Below, one piece after another: positions 23,538 to 31,650 of a stretch of 64,000 nucleotides of DNA (positions are counted from its first letter, which is position 1; each line of letters starts with the position of its first letter). The position numbers were made by a program, and so were the translations under genes. The notes beneath the pieces were generated by a model. The model did not search any database and was not told the DNA's origin. It saw nothing but the letters and a program-made list of their open reading frames with translations. Source of the stretch: Actinomycetospora corticicola (GTDB lineage: Bacteria > Actinomycetota > Actinomycetes > Mycobacteriales > Pseudonocardiaceae); the NCBI RefSeq assembly GCF_013409505.1, contig NZ_JACCBN010000001.1:4650001-4714000 (forward strand), read 5' to 3'.

Positions 23538-24876
23538 GAGGATCCTTCGGGGGAGCGGGATCGACCGGGACGGACGTCCCGGGGGTCGTGGTGGTGGGCA
23601 GCGGCCCGGACCAGCCGAACTGCTCGCAGTGCACCCGGGCGGGCGGTACGTCGAGCTGCTCGAGCGCGGCGAGCGTGCCGGTGGCGAGCGAGGCGGGGCC
23701 GCAGACGAAGTAGTCGAGGTGCTCCCGCTCCGGGGACGGGGGCAGGACCTCGGCGAGCAGCGCGACGTCGATCCGGCGCCCGGCCAGCCGGGTCACCTCG
23801 AGGTCGAGGCGGCGCCGCAGCACCTCCAGCTCGGGGGCGAACAGCGGCTCGGAACCGCGCTCGGCGAGCACGAGGCGGTGCCGCCGCACGTCCCCGCGCT
23901 CGGCCAGGGTCCGCAGCATGCTCATCATTGGGGTGATCCCGACCCCGCCGGCCACGAGCACGAGCCCGGCCCGCCCGCCGTGGTCCTCCGCGGTGAACGA
24001 GCCGTGCGGGCCGTCCAGCCACACCTGCTGCCCCTGCGTCAGCGCGGCGACGCGGTGCGAGAAGTCCCCCTGGTCGCGCACCGTGAGCTCGAGCCGCCCG
24101 GTGACGTTGGCGCTCGACGCGATCGTGAACGGGTGCTCCTCGGTGCCCACCACGGCGCGGCGCAGGCGCAGCCACACGAACTGCCCGGGCTCGAAGTGCA
24201 GCCCGCCGCGGCGCAGGTGCACGGGGGCGAGCACGAGGGTGACCACGCTCGGGCCCTCCCGCCGTACGCCGTAGACCACGTAGGCGCCCTGGCGGGAGAA
24301 CAGCGGACGCCAGACCCAGCGGTGGGAGAGCACCAGCAGCAGCGCCGCGGCCAGCACCACGAGGCAGACGCGCATCACGGGGTCGGCGACGAGGTGGTTC
24401 AGCCAGAGGACGTGCAGCCCGGCGAGCACGAGGCCGGCGGCCGCCAGCGCCACGTGCAGGCGGGCCCACACCTCGTACCGCGCCCCCGGACGCCGGCCGC
24501 CGGCGGCGACCCCGCCGACTGCGAGCAGCGCCACGAGCGAGCCCCAGCCGACCTTCGCCGTGGCCCGCGCCGTGACCGGGTTGATCAGCGCCGGGTGGTT
24601 CCACAGCGCGACGGCGGCGTGCGCGACCACCGCGGCGAGGGCCAGCATCCCGAGCCAGCGGTGCAGCCCCATGATCCGGTCGACCCCGAAGGCCCGGGTC
24701 AGCGTGCGGATGCGGCTGGGCACGAGGACGACCACCACGAGGGCGCCGAGCCCGAGCACCCCGAGCCCGACCGAGAGCATCGTCGCGGGCTCCGTCGAGT
24801 GCCCACGCCAGGCCGAGAGCACGAACGGCACCACGGTCATCGTCGCGAGCGCCCCGGTCCAGGCGATCGTCGTCAT
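23227..24876 (-). CDS. Ferric-reductase-like flavocytochrome b
   Basis: A 549-residue membrane oxidoreductase. Six membrane helices (to about residue 190) carry His pairs in the third and fifth helices (HRWLGMLALAAVVAHAAV and RLHVALAAAGLVLAGLH) that would bind two hemes. An FAD domain follows (HPFTIAS) and an NAD(P) domain (GGVGITPMMSML, then CGP). It should move electrons from NAD(P)H across the membrane. Homologues end soon after the CEQFGW motif, but this frame stays open for about 120 more residues, 311 bases of which overlap the next gene. A GTG at 24888 is an alternative start. Confidence 0.82.
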   Translation of the reverse strand: MTTIAWTGALATMTVVPFVLSAWRGHSTEPATMLSVGLGVLGLGALVVVVLVPSRIRTLTRAFGVDRIMGLHRWLGMLALAAVVAHAAVALWNHPALINPVTARATAKVGWGSLVALLAVGGVAAGGRRPGARYEVWARLHVALAAAGLVLAGLHVLWLNHLVADPVMRVCLVVLAAALLLVLSHRWVWRPLFSRQGAYVVYGVRREGPSVVTLVLAPVHLRRGGLHFEPGQFVWLRLRRAVVGTEEHPFTIASSANVTGRLELTVRDQGDFSHRVAALTQGQQVWLDGPHGSFTAEDHGGRAGLVLVAGGVGITPMMSMLRTLAERGDVRRHRLVLAERGSEPLFAPELEVLRRRLDLEVTRLAGRRIDVALLAEVLPPSPEREHLDYFVCGPASLATGTLAALEQLDVPPARVHCEQFGWSGPLPTTTTPGTSVPVDPAPPKDPHVTSHGPAAHPAVGGRRPALDPARPRGGTGVGVLADERRPDVGIDELAARTGPLPALAPDLGDHRPVASGGRDDRRRRVGQHDRHVRDDGRPRRRRGGRHASV

Positions 24877-25041
24877 CCGTCTGCGCACGGCCGCAGAAGC
24901 TAGGTCCGTGACCTGAGCGTGACCCGCGATTCTGAGAGCGGAGGGCCTCCGGTCGCGCTGATCGACCGGGATCCGGCGACGACGGGCGGGATCGCTGCGC
25001 CGTTCGTCGGTACCCCTCTCAGCTTCGCCGGCGAGGGGCTC

Positions 25042-25076
25042 CGGGGCACTTCGTCACCGGTGCCGGAAGTGCCCCG
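25042..25076. promoter_or_regulatory. 35-base near-perfect palindrome before the methyltransferase
   Basis: Arms CGGGGCACTTC (25042-25052) and GAAGTGCCCCG (25066-25076) are perfectly complementary around a spacer that itself contains CACCGGTG. It lies 29 bases before the GTG at 25106. A second inverted repeat (CCCCTC/GAGGGG) lies just upstream. It could be an operator or a leader hairpin. Confidence 0.5.
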
Positions 25077-25105
25077 ACGCCGACGGCACGGCAGGATGGC
25101 CGCTC

Positions 25106-25828
25106 GTGACCTTCGACCGTGCCCGCGAGGCCGCCGTGGTGCCGGCGGCGTTCGACCAGGACGCCACCTCCTACGACCGTCTGGTCGGCGCCAACCCCGG
25201 CTACCTCGACCACCTGCGGCTCTCCGCGCGGCGGCTGGCCCTTCCCGACGACGGGCGCGGGCTGCGGCTCCTCGACGTCGGGTGCGGCACCGGGCTGTCC
25301 ACGCAGGCGCTGGTGGAGACCTACCCGGCCGCCGAGATCGTGGCGGCCGACGCGTCGGCGGAGATGCTCGCGCAGGCGCAGGCCAAGACGTGGCCCGACA
25401 CGGTGCGGTTCGTGCACTCCCGCGCCGAGGAGTTGGCCGCGCACGGCGTCGAGGGCCCCTTCGACGGCATCCTCGCGGCGTACCTGCTGCGCAACCTCCC
25501 CGACGTGACGGCCGGGGTGAAGGACCTGCACGGCCTGCTCGCGCCGGGCGCCCCGCTGGCGGTGCACGAGTACTCGGTGGCCGACTCGGCGCGCGCCCGC
25601 GCGACGTGGACCGCCGTGTGCTGGGCGATCATCATCCCGCTGGGGTGGCGGGTGACCGGCGACGCGTCGCTGTACCGCTACCTGTGGAGGTCGGTCCTGC
25701 ACTTCGACGGGATCTCGCGGCTGACGGGCCGACTGCGCGACGCCGGGCTCGACGACGTCCGGGTCGAGCCGGTGGACGGCTGGCAGAAGGGGATCGTCCA
25801 CACGATCCTCGGCCGCCGCCCTGCCTGA
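25106..25828 (+). CDS. UbiE/COQ5-like SAM-dependent methyltransferase
   Basis: A 240-residue class I methyltransferase. The SAM site reads LLDVGCGTGLSTQAL at about 55-69, followed by IVAADAS; a hydrophobic stretch at about 170-185 may contact a lipid substrate. It resembles UbiE-type enzymes that methylate quinones or other lipids, but the acceptor is unknown. The GTG at 25106 follows a palindromic leader. It converges on the Rieske-protein gene with 26 bases between stops; the two often have similar partners in actinobacteria, as far as I recall, possibly in isoprenoid or carotenoid chemistry. Confidence 0.8.
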   Translation: MTFDRAREAAVVPAAFDQDATSYDRLVGANPGYLDHLRLSARRLALPDDGRGLRLLDVGCGTGLSTQALVETYPAAEIVAADASAEMLAQAQAKTWPDTVRFVHSRAEELAAHGVEGPFDGILAAYLLRNLPDVTAGVKDLHGLLAPGAPLAVHEYSVADSARARATWTAVCWAIIIPLGWRVTGDASLYRYLWRSVLHFDGISRLTGRLRDAGLDDVRVEPVDGWQKGIVHTILGRRPA

Positions 25829-25841
25829 GCGTGGCGCCCGG

Positions 25842-25858
25842 CTGACGTCCGACGTCAG
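25842..25858. terminator. Perfect palindrome between convergent genes
   Basis: CTGACGTC and GACGTCAG are separated by a single base. The palindrome lies between the convergent methyltransferase and Rieske genes and includes the Rieske stop codon. It may be a short bidirectional terminator or a protein site. Confidence 0.35.
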
Positions 25859-26910
25859 TCGTGGGCCACGGCTGACGTCCCGGTGACCCCGGATCCGGCC
25901 CCGGCCCGACGACGCCGGCGCACCTCGTAGGTGCGCTCGGCGTACTCGATGTCGTCGACCCAGAGCCGCTTCGCCGCGAACTCCATGAGCGGGCGGACGA
26001 GCCGCTGCGCCTTCGTGGCGTGCACGAACCCCGCACGCGTGGAGTGGGCCAGCACGGCCTCGGTGACGAGCGTGCGGGCCCGGCCGTCGGGGTGCGGGGC
26101 CAGCGGCGTCGCGTGGGTCTCGACGACGCTGCCCGCCCCCTCGCCGCGGGTGATGTGCATGACGATCGTCCGCGGGTCGGGGCAGGTGAACCGCGCCTCG
26201 ACCGGGATGCCCCACTGCCGGGTGAGCCGGAAGGCCACGTGCAGGTCGAAGTGGTCCTCGGCGTCGCTCGCGGTGCGGCCGGGCGCCGAGTCGACGCGCA
26301 GGTCGGCGAACGAGTGCGGGTGGAACCAGGCGCCGTGCCACGGGTCGAGGCGGTTGGCGATCACGTCCTCGGGCTCGCAGGTGCCCTCCATCGAGGCCAC
26401 CGCGACGAGGCTCTCGGTGTGCGGCGGGCGCACCGGGAGGACCGGCGCGTCGGTGGGCTCCTCGCCGCCGACCGCGTCGAGCCGGACCCAGACGAGCACC
26501 CCGTCGTCGTGCGCGGGCAGCGTGCGCCAGCCGGCGCGGCCGGACGGGCCGAGCGCGAGGCCGTGCCAGCGGCAGATCAGCTCGCAGCCCGACTGCTGCG
26601 CGGTCGACATGTCCGCCCCGAGGTGCGGGCAGGCACCGGGGCCGGCGTGCAACCCGCCGTCGGGGGCCCGCCAGACGACCAGCTCGACGCCCGCCACCGT
26701 GGTGCCGGTCGGGGACCCGACCCGGATGTCGTCGGAGGCGCCGACGACGTACCAGTTGCCCGACGGCCGGGCCTGGGCCCGTTCGAGCGCGGCGTGGATG
26801 ATGCCCGGCTTCGCGTCCCGCCAGGTCGGCGCCATGGCCTCCCAGCGTTCGCCGGACAGTCGTCGCAGAGGGTTCGCCGAGGTTCGGCCGACCGGGCGCT
26901 TCTTCAGCAC
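25855..26910 (-). CDS. Rieske [2Fe-2S] protein (DUF5914-like)
   Basis: A 351-residue protein with an N-terminal Rieske domain at about 50-150. Cluster ligands are in CPHLG and CRWHG (Cys-x-His, 17 residues, Cys-x-x-His), as in oxygenase-type Rieske proteins. The C-terminal part (about 165-330) is an alpha/beta START-like domain with DPWHGAWFHPHSF, whose His residues could hold a mononuclear iron, and it matches the DUF5914 pattern. An oxygenase role is likely but unproven. The GTG start at 26910 has a -10-like TAGCGT 7 bases upstream and looks leaderless. Confidence 0.78.
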   Translation of the reverse strand: MLKKRPVGRTSANPLRRLSGERWEAMAPTWRDAKPGIIHAALERAQARPSGNWYVVGASDDIRVGSPTGTTVAGVELVVWRAPDGGLHAGPGACPHLGADMSTAQQSGCELICRWHGLALGPSGRAGWRTLPAHDDGVLVWVRLDAVGGEEPTDAPVLPVRPPHTESLVAVASMEGTCEPEDVIANRLDPWHGAWFHPHSFADLRVDSAPGRTASDAEDHFDLHVAFRLTRQWGIPVEARFTCPDPRTIVMHITRGEGAGSVVETHATPLAPHPDGRARTLVTEAVLAHSTRAGFVHATKAQRLVRPLMEFAAKRLWVDDIEYAERTYEVRRRRRAGAGSGVTGTSAVAHD

Positions 26911-26917
26911 GCAACGG

Positions 26918-26923
26918 ACGCTA
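26918..26923 (-). promoter_or_regulatory. -10 box TAGCGT for the Rieske gene
   Basis: TAGCGT on the minus strand lies 7 bases before the GTG start, giving a leaderless arrangement. Confidence 0.4.
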
Positions 26924-27011
26924 GGGGCGCGTCCCTACCGGTGCAGTGGGGCGTGGTCGTCTGTGGCCGGACGCACGCCTGGCTGCGCCGAACGAGGACG
27001 GCGCCACCCGA

Positions 27012-28193
27012 TCAGGGGGTGTCGCGCGCCCAGGGGCACGACAGGCACCGCGGACCGCCTCGGCCGGACCCGAGCTCGAAGCCCTCGATGGTGACGACCT
27101 CGATGCCGGCGTCGCGCAGCCGACCGTTCGTCGTGGTGTTCCGCTCGTAGGCGACGACGAGGCCGGGGGCCAGGGCGAGGGTGTTGTTGCCGTCGTCCCA
27201 CTGCTCGCGCTCGGCGGCGACCCCGGCCGGTCCGGTGTCCACCGCCCGGAGCTCCTCGATGCCCATGGCCCGGGCGGCGGCCGGCCGGAACGGCTCGGGG
27301 CCGGTGATCTGCAGACCCGGGGTGATCGTCCACGCCTCGAGCGCGTCCAGGACCTCGGGGAACACCACCATGGCGTCGACGTCGACCATCGTCGCCACCG
27401 TGTCGAGGTGCATCGTCGCCCGGCGCTGGGTGATGGGGACGGCGAGCACGGTGTGGGCGAGACCGTCGGCGAACATGGCGCGGGCGAAGGACTCGGCGCC
27501 GGCCGGGCTCGTCCGCTCCCCGACGCCGATCGCGAGCACCCCCGGCGCGAGCAGCAGCACGTCGCCGCCCTCGACGGCGGAGGTGTCACGGGCCTCGGTG
27601 TGCGTCACCCCGCCCAGCGCCGCTCGCCCGCCGTGCGCCAGCGCGACCAGCGAGGCCTCCCGACGTCGGGCCGGCATCCCCATCGCCGCGGCGACCACGC
27701 GGTCGCCGACCCGCATCGAGGAGTCGCGGGTGAACATGAGGTTGGGCAGGGGGTCGACGGCGAACTCGTCCGGGCCGTGCATCCGGCGGACCAGCGAGTT
27801 CTCGCCGTCACCGAGCTCGCGGAAGGTGAGCCCGCCGATGAGCGCGGTCGCCAGGTCGGGCGCGGACATCGTCGTCATCTGCTCCCGCACGGCCGCCCCG
27901 AGCTCCCGGCCGAGGACCCGCTCGTCGACCGCCGCCGCGATGCCGGAGTCGCGCGACCCGGCGTCGTGGAGGGCCTCGGTGAGCAGGTCCGCGAGCAGCA
28001 GCACCTCGACGCCGTGGGCGCGCAGCGTGTCGGCGAAGCGGTCGTGCTCGAGCTGGGCGCGCTCGACCCAGGGGATGCCGTCGAAGAGCAGCCGGTCGGC
28101 GTTGCGCGGGGTGAGCCGCTGGAGCTCCGGGCCCGGTCGGTGCAGCACGACCGTCCGGAGCGGTCCGACCTCGGTGTCCACGCGCGGGGTCAT
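27012..28193 (-). CDS. arcA: Arginine deiminase
   Basis: A 393-residue guanidino-modifying enzyme that converts arginine to citrulline and ammonia. Characteristic segments are [19 protein letters not shown] at the N-terminus ([18 protein letters not shown]), [23 protein letters not shown] with its His, and catalytic Cys383 in GPRCLSCP near the end. No other arc genes are in the window, so it may serve nitrogen or pH needs and not a full fermentative pathway. The CPBP protease gene ends 9 bases upstream, and both probably share a message. Confidence 0.93.
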   Translation of the reverse strand: MTPRVDTEVGPLRTVVLHRPGPELQRLTPRNADRLLFDGIPWVERAQLEHDRFADTLRAHGVEVLLLADLLTEALHDAGSRDSGIAAAVDERVLGRELGAAVREQMTTMSAPDLATALIGGLTFRELGDGENSLVRRMHGPDEFAVDPLPNLMFTRDSSMRVGDRVVAAAMGMPARRREASLVALAHGGRAALGGVTHTEARDTSAVEGGDVLLLAPGVLAIGVGERTSPAGAESFARAMFADGLAHTVLAVPITQRRATMHLDTVATMVDVDAMVVFPEVLDALEAWTITPGLQITGPEPFRPAAARAMGIEELRAVDTGPAGVAAEREQWDDGNNTLALAPGLVVAYERNTTTNGRLRDAGIEVVTIEGFELGSGRGGPRCLSCPWARDTP

Positions 28194-28202
28194 CGCGCGA
28201 CC

Positions 28203-29003
28203 CTAGTTCCCGGGCAGGAAGGACACCTTCCCGGCGAGCAGCGCCGAGCCCACGAACGCCACGACGTCGATGAGCGTGTGCGCCACGACCAGCGGCCAGA
28301 GCCGGCCCGTGCGCTGCCAGTACCGCCCGAACACCAGGCCCATGACGAGGTTGCCGATGCCGCCGCCGAAGCCCTGGTAGAGGTGGTAGGAGCCACGGAG
28401 CACGGCTGCGACCAGCAATGACCGGTTCTCGGTGAGCCCGAGCCGGCGCAGCGCCGAGAGCAGCCAGCCGACGACGAGCACCTCCTCGGCCCACGAGTTG
28501 GCGAACGCCGAGACGAGCAGGACCGGCACCCGCCACCAGTGGTCGTCGAGCACCGACGGGACCACGGTGAGGTTGATCCCGATCGCGCGGGTCAGCAGGT
28601 AGAACCCCAGCCCGGGGATGCCGATGAGCGCGGCGAGCCCGCAGGCGGCGCGCAGGTCGCGCCACGGGCGGCGCCCGTCGAGCCCCACGCCGCGCGGGCC
28701 GGACCCGGCGCGCACCAGGAGGTAGAGCCCGAGCCCGCCCCAGGCCACGAGCTGCAACGAGGAGGCGAGCTGGGCGGCGAGGTCCACCCAGGCGTCGGTC
28801 GCGAGGGGCTGGTCGATCGTCACCTTCCGCTGCGCGAGCGGGGCCGGCGCGGCGAGCGAGTCGAGCAAAGAGATCAGCGACCGGAGGCCGGAGAGCCCGA
28901 GGGTCACCGTGGCCACCACGAGGATCTCGGTGACGACGAGCCGGCGCTCGCGGCCGGTCACGACCTCGACCTCGGGCCGCGCCGGGGACAACCAGCTGTT
29001 CAT
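28203..29003 (-). CDS. CPBP-family intramembrane metalloprotease
   Basis: A 266-residue protein with about seven membrane helices and the CPBP (CAAX protease and bacteriocin-processing) motifs: EE in NSWAEEVLVVGWL, a His in RGSYHLYQG, and HTLID near the C-terminus. The second motif lacks the common FRG after EE (here VVGWL). The catalytic Glu and His residues are present. Substrate unknown. It is the first gene of a probable two-gene operon with arcA. Confidence 0.82.
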   Translation of the reverse strand: MNSWLSPARPEVEVVTGRERRLVVTEILVVATVTLGLSGLRSLISLLDSLAAPAPLAQRKVTIDQPLATDAWVDLAAQLASSLQLVAWGGLGLYLLVRAGSGPRGVGLDGRRPWRDLRAACGLAALIGIPGLGFYLLTRAIGINLTVVPSVLDDHWWRVPVLLVSAFANSWAEEVLVVGWLLSALRRLGLTENRSLLVAAVLRGSYHLYQGFGGGIGNLVMGLVFGRYWQRTGRLWPLVVAHTLIDVVAFVGSALLAGKVSFLPGN

Positions 29004-29053
29004 CGGTGATCAGCCTAGGACGCACGCCACGGGGGTCACACCGCGTGCGTCGG

Positions 29054-29059
29054 TAACCT
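29054..29059 (+). promoter_or_regulatory. -10 box TAACCT for the 29067 gene
   Basis: TAACCT lies 7 bases before the GTG at 29067. A GGAGG sequence sits in the same gap, so the start could be leaderless or led. Confidence 0.4.
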
Positions 29060-29066
29060 CGGAGGG

Positions 29067-29519
29067 GTGCAGGTCCTGCGTGTGCTCGCGACCCCCCGGT
29101 GGGTGGGGTGGACCGTGCTCGCGCTCTGCGCCGTCGTGGTGTGCATGGGCATGGCCTACTGGCAGCTGATCCGGGCGGAATCGGCCACGGGATCGCTGCT
29201 GAACGCCGGGTACGCGCTGCAGTGGCCGTTGTTCGGCGTCTTCTTCGCACTGCTCTGGTGGCGCATGCTGCGCTCCGAGGCGCGGATCCTCGCCGAGATC
29301 CAGGAAGGTCCTCCCGACGCCGGGTCGTCCCCGGCGGCGGCGCCCGGGTCGATCCCCGAGGCGGACAGCCCGTTCACCCCGCGACCGACCGGCGTCGAGC
29401 CGGGCGCGGGAGCGGGTCGGCCCACGCAGGTCCGGGCCACCGACGAGTACAACGCGATGCTGGCCGAGCTGGGACGCCGCGACACCGACACCATCAGGAA
29501 CGAGGAGTCGACCCCGTGA
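29067..29519 (+). CDS. Two-helix membrane protein, hypothetical
   Basis: A 150-residue protein common in actinobacteria next to DUF3817 genes. Two membrane segments lie at about 10-30 and 48-65, and a Pro/Gly/Ala-rich cytoplasmic tail ends in a helix with DEYNAMLAELGRRD. The GTG at 29067 follows GGAGG. Its stop overlaps the start of the DUF3817 gene (GTGA), so the two are coupled and probably form one membrane complex. Function unknown. Confidence 0.75.
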   Translation: MQVLRVLATPRWVGWTVLALCAVVVCMGMAYWQLIRAESATGSLLNAGYALQWPLFGVFFALLWWRMLRSEARILAEIQEGPPDAGSSPAAAPGSIPEADSPFTPRPTGVEPGAGAGRPTQVRATDEYNAMLAELGRRDTDTIRNEESTP

Positions 29520-29848
29520 CCGCTCCGACCGACGCCCTCACCGACAAGGTCGTCGCCGCCATGCGCCGCTACCGGGTGGGGGCCTACGTCGTCGGCGTCG
29601 GCCTCCTGGTCCTGGTGCTCGTGGCGATGCCGCTGAAGTACTTCGCCGACCAGCCGCTGCTCGTCGCGATCGTCGGCCCGATCCACGGCTTCCTCTACAT
29701 GGGCTACCTGGCCCTGACCGCCGACCTCGGCGTGAAGGCGCGTTGGCCGGTGGGGAAGCTCCTGCTGGTGGCGCTGGCCGGGACGATCCCGTTCGTGTCG
29801 TTCGTGGCCGAGCGGAAGGTCACCGCTCCGCTGCGCGCCGCGGGCTGA
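29516..29848 (+). CDS. DUF3817 integral membrane protein
   Basis: A 110-residue protein with three membrane helices (about 22-42, 50-70 and 82-100) and the DUF3817 signature: MPLKYF, then GPIHGFLYMGYL, and PFVSFVAERKV at the end. Molecular function is not known. It is coupled to the upstream gene by GTGA. Its last 29 bases overlap the end of the DUF2470 gene on the other strand. Confidence 0.85.
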   Translation: MTAPTDALTDKVVAAMRRYRVGAYVVGVGLLVLVLVAMPLKYFADQPLLVAIVGPIHGFLYMGYLALTADLGVKARWPVGKLLLVALAGTIPFVSFVAERKVTAPLRAAG

Positions 29849-30620
29849 TCTCCGGGTCGGTCAGGCCCGCGAGCCGGCGCACCTCCGCGCCCAGCATCCG
29901 CGGGCAGGCGACCGGGCCGGAGAAGCCGAGCCGGACGTCGTGGTCGCCGTGGGCCGTCTCCACCCGCAGGCGCAGCCCGAGGCGGTCGACGGCGAGCGGG
30001 ACGAGGGTGTGCCCGGGGCGGCGCAGCGCGACCGGCAGGTGCCGGGCCAGGCCCGCCACCAGCGAGGAGTGCGCGCCCGCGAGGTGGGCGAGCCAGGCGT
30101 CGCCGCACTCGGTGAAGGGGTCGGTCGGGGCGGCCGCCACCTCGGCGGGGGTGAACGTCCCGGTGCCCTCGGCGTCGCTCAGCACCACGGAAGCAGGGTC
30201 GAGCCGGAGCAGGACGTCGGCGTGCCCGACGTCGAGCAGGCGCTCGTCGGGCCGGTCGGCCGCGATCCGCAGTGCGGCGCGGCGGGCGACGCGGGCGGGG
30301 AGCACGCGGACCCGGCCGCATACCCAGACCAGGCCGCGGACGGGCTGGCGCACCGCGACCGGGGCGGTGTCGGAGAGCTCCATCATCACCGGCAGGTGCT
30401 CCGCTGCGCGGGTGGCGGCGACCAACGGGTGGTCGGCCGGGACCTGGAGGGTCGCCGCACCGGACGCGGGCACGTGGTGCAGCGTCGGCACGATCCGCTC
30501 GACGTCCTCGCCCGTCGGCGACCCGGTGATCAGGGCCGCGGACGACGCCCGGGTGGCCGTGGCCCGGGCGCGCTCCGCCGGACTCGGGACGGCGGGCTGA
30601 GGCGGGCAGCTCCTGGCCAC
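29820..30620 (-). CDS. Iron-regulated DUF2470 (heme-utilisation-like) protein
   Basis: A 266-residue cytoplasmic protein. The C-terminal 100 residues match DUF2470 (FTECGDAWLAHLAGAHSSLV, and HTLVPLAVDRLGLRLRV), a domain joined to FMN-binding split barrels in HugZ-type heme-degrading proteins. The N-terminal part contains a related barrel-like region. I chose the GTG at 30620, with GAGGAG 6 bases upstream, because the longer frame would read through the promoter and the IdeR-type box. The operator strongly suggests iron-repressed expression and a role in heme or iron use. Confidence 0.8.
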   Translation of the reverse strand: MARSCPPQPAVPSPAERARATATRASSAALITGSPTGEDVERIVPTLHHVPASGAATLQVPADHPLVAATRAAEHLPVMMELSDTAPVAVRQPVRGLVWVCGRVRVLPARVARRAALRIAADRPDERLLDVGHADVLLRLDPASVVLSDAEGTGTFTPAEVAAAPTDPFTECGDAWLAHLAGAHSSLVAGLARHLPVALRRPGHTLVPLAVDRLGLRLRVETAHGDHDVRLGFSGPVACPRMLGAEVRRLAGLTDPEISPRRAAER

Positions 30621-30645
30621 GGCGGGCTCCTCACGGTCGGCGAAC

Positions 30646-30664
30646 TTAGGTGAGCCTAACCGAA
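30646..30664. promoter_or_regulatory. IdeR/DtxR iron box
   Basis: TTAGGTGAGCCTAACCGAA matches 16 of 19 positions of the IdeR/DtxR consensus. It overlaps the -10 of the minus-strand DUF2470 promoter and lies 30 bases before the divergent gene at 30694, so both could respond to iron. Confidence 0.82.
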
Positions 30665-30683
30665 CCGAGCGGGAAAAAGGCAA
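30653..30683 (-). promoter_or_regulatory. Promoter of the DUF2470 gene
   Basis: On the minus strand TTGCCT (30678-30683) and TAGGCT (30653-30658) are separated by 19 bases. The -10 lies in the IdeR box, as expected for iron-dependent repression. Confidence 0.5.
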
Positions 30684-30693
30684 GGGTCGCCCG

Positions 30694-31650
30694 GTGGACG
30701 GCCCCGCGGACGTCGCCCGCTACCGTGCCCTCGTGTCCACCGTCCCCCAGGCCGGTGGGGCACCGGTCGACGGTGTGCCCACGCTCCTCGCCGGCATCCT
30801 CGACGACGCGGCACTGGTCTCGCCGGGCCCGCGCCGGGAGATGGCCGACGTCGTCGCCGCCCACCTCGACGCCCGCGTCGGCGAGCACGGCGACCTGCTC
30901 GGGGCGCTCGTGGTCCCGGTCTCACGGCTGCAGGAGTTCGTCGCCGAGCTCGTCAAGCGGCGTCCGTCCGCCCCGCTCCCGGTGGCGCTGTCGGTCGACA
31001 CCGGCCTCGGCGGTGTGCCGAAGGCGCTGTCGCTGACGTCCTCGCGCGCCGCGCTGCTGACCACCGGCACCGTCGAGATGCCCGCCCCGCACGACGTCGA
31101 CTCGGTCTGGCTCGAGCGGGTCACCGAGTTCGTGCCCGACGAGGTCGTCGCCGTCGTCGAGCCCCGCCGTCCGGACGTCGACGGCTCGCAGGACTGGATC
31201 GACGGCGTGCAGCGCGTGGTCGGGCACGGGTGCCGGCCGAAGCTGCGCTGCGGCGGCGACCGGGCGGGGGCGTTCCCGGGGGTCACCGACGTGTCGCGCT
31301 TCCTCGCCGTCGTCGCGGCCTCCGGACGCTCGTTCACCGCGAGCATCGGGCTGCAGTCCGCGGCCCGGCACGTCGACCCGGAGACCGGCTTCGACCACCA
31401 CGGCTGGCTGAACCTGATGGTCGCGGTGACCCGGGCGCTGCGGGCCGCGCCGTCCGACGGCGACGTCTCCGACGAGCTCGTCGAGGAGGTCCGGCACGCC
31501 CTCGAGGCCACCGACGCGGACGCCCTCGCCCGCGAGATGGGCGCCGTCGACGAGGCGACCGCGACCCGGGTCCGCGCGCACCTGTCGTCGTTCGGGTCGA
31601 CCGCCCCGGCCGACCAGGGCGCCGAGATGGCGCGCCTGGGGCTGGTCTGA
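30694..31650 (+). CDS. Hypothetical protein upstream of pheA
   Basis: A 318-residue soluble protein without signal peptide or membrane helix. It has an alternating alpha/beta pattern suggestive of a TIM-barrel-like fold (VALSVDTGLGGVPKAL, VVAVVEPRRP, PKLRCGG, SFTASIGLQSA). I do not recognise a catalytic motif. Its stop overlaps the pheA start (TGATG), so the two are coupled. A GTG at 30733 is an alternative start that would leave room for the divergent promoter. Function unknown; the link with phenylalanine synthesis rests on position only. Confidence 0.72.
   Translation: MDGPADVARYRALVSTVPQAGGAPVDGVPTLLAGILDDAALVSPGPRREMADVVAAHLDARVGEHGDLLGALVVPVSRLQEFVAELVKRRPSAPLPVALSVDTGLGGVPKALSLTSSRAALLTTGTVEMPAPHDVDSVWLERVTEFVPDEVVAVVEPRRPDVDGSQDWIDGVQRVVGHGCRPKLRCGGDRAGAFPGVTDVSRFLAVVAASGRSFTASIGLQSAARHVDPETGFDHHGWLNLMVAVTRALRAAPSDGDVSDELVEEVRHALEATDADALAREMGAVDEATATRVRAHLSSFGSTAPADQGAEMARLGLV

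Noticed and set aside
25000..25105. Possible SAM riboswitch before the methyltransferase gene
   Set aside because: The palindromes are there, but none of the conserved core sequences of known SAM riboswitch classes could be seen.
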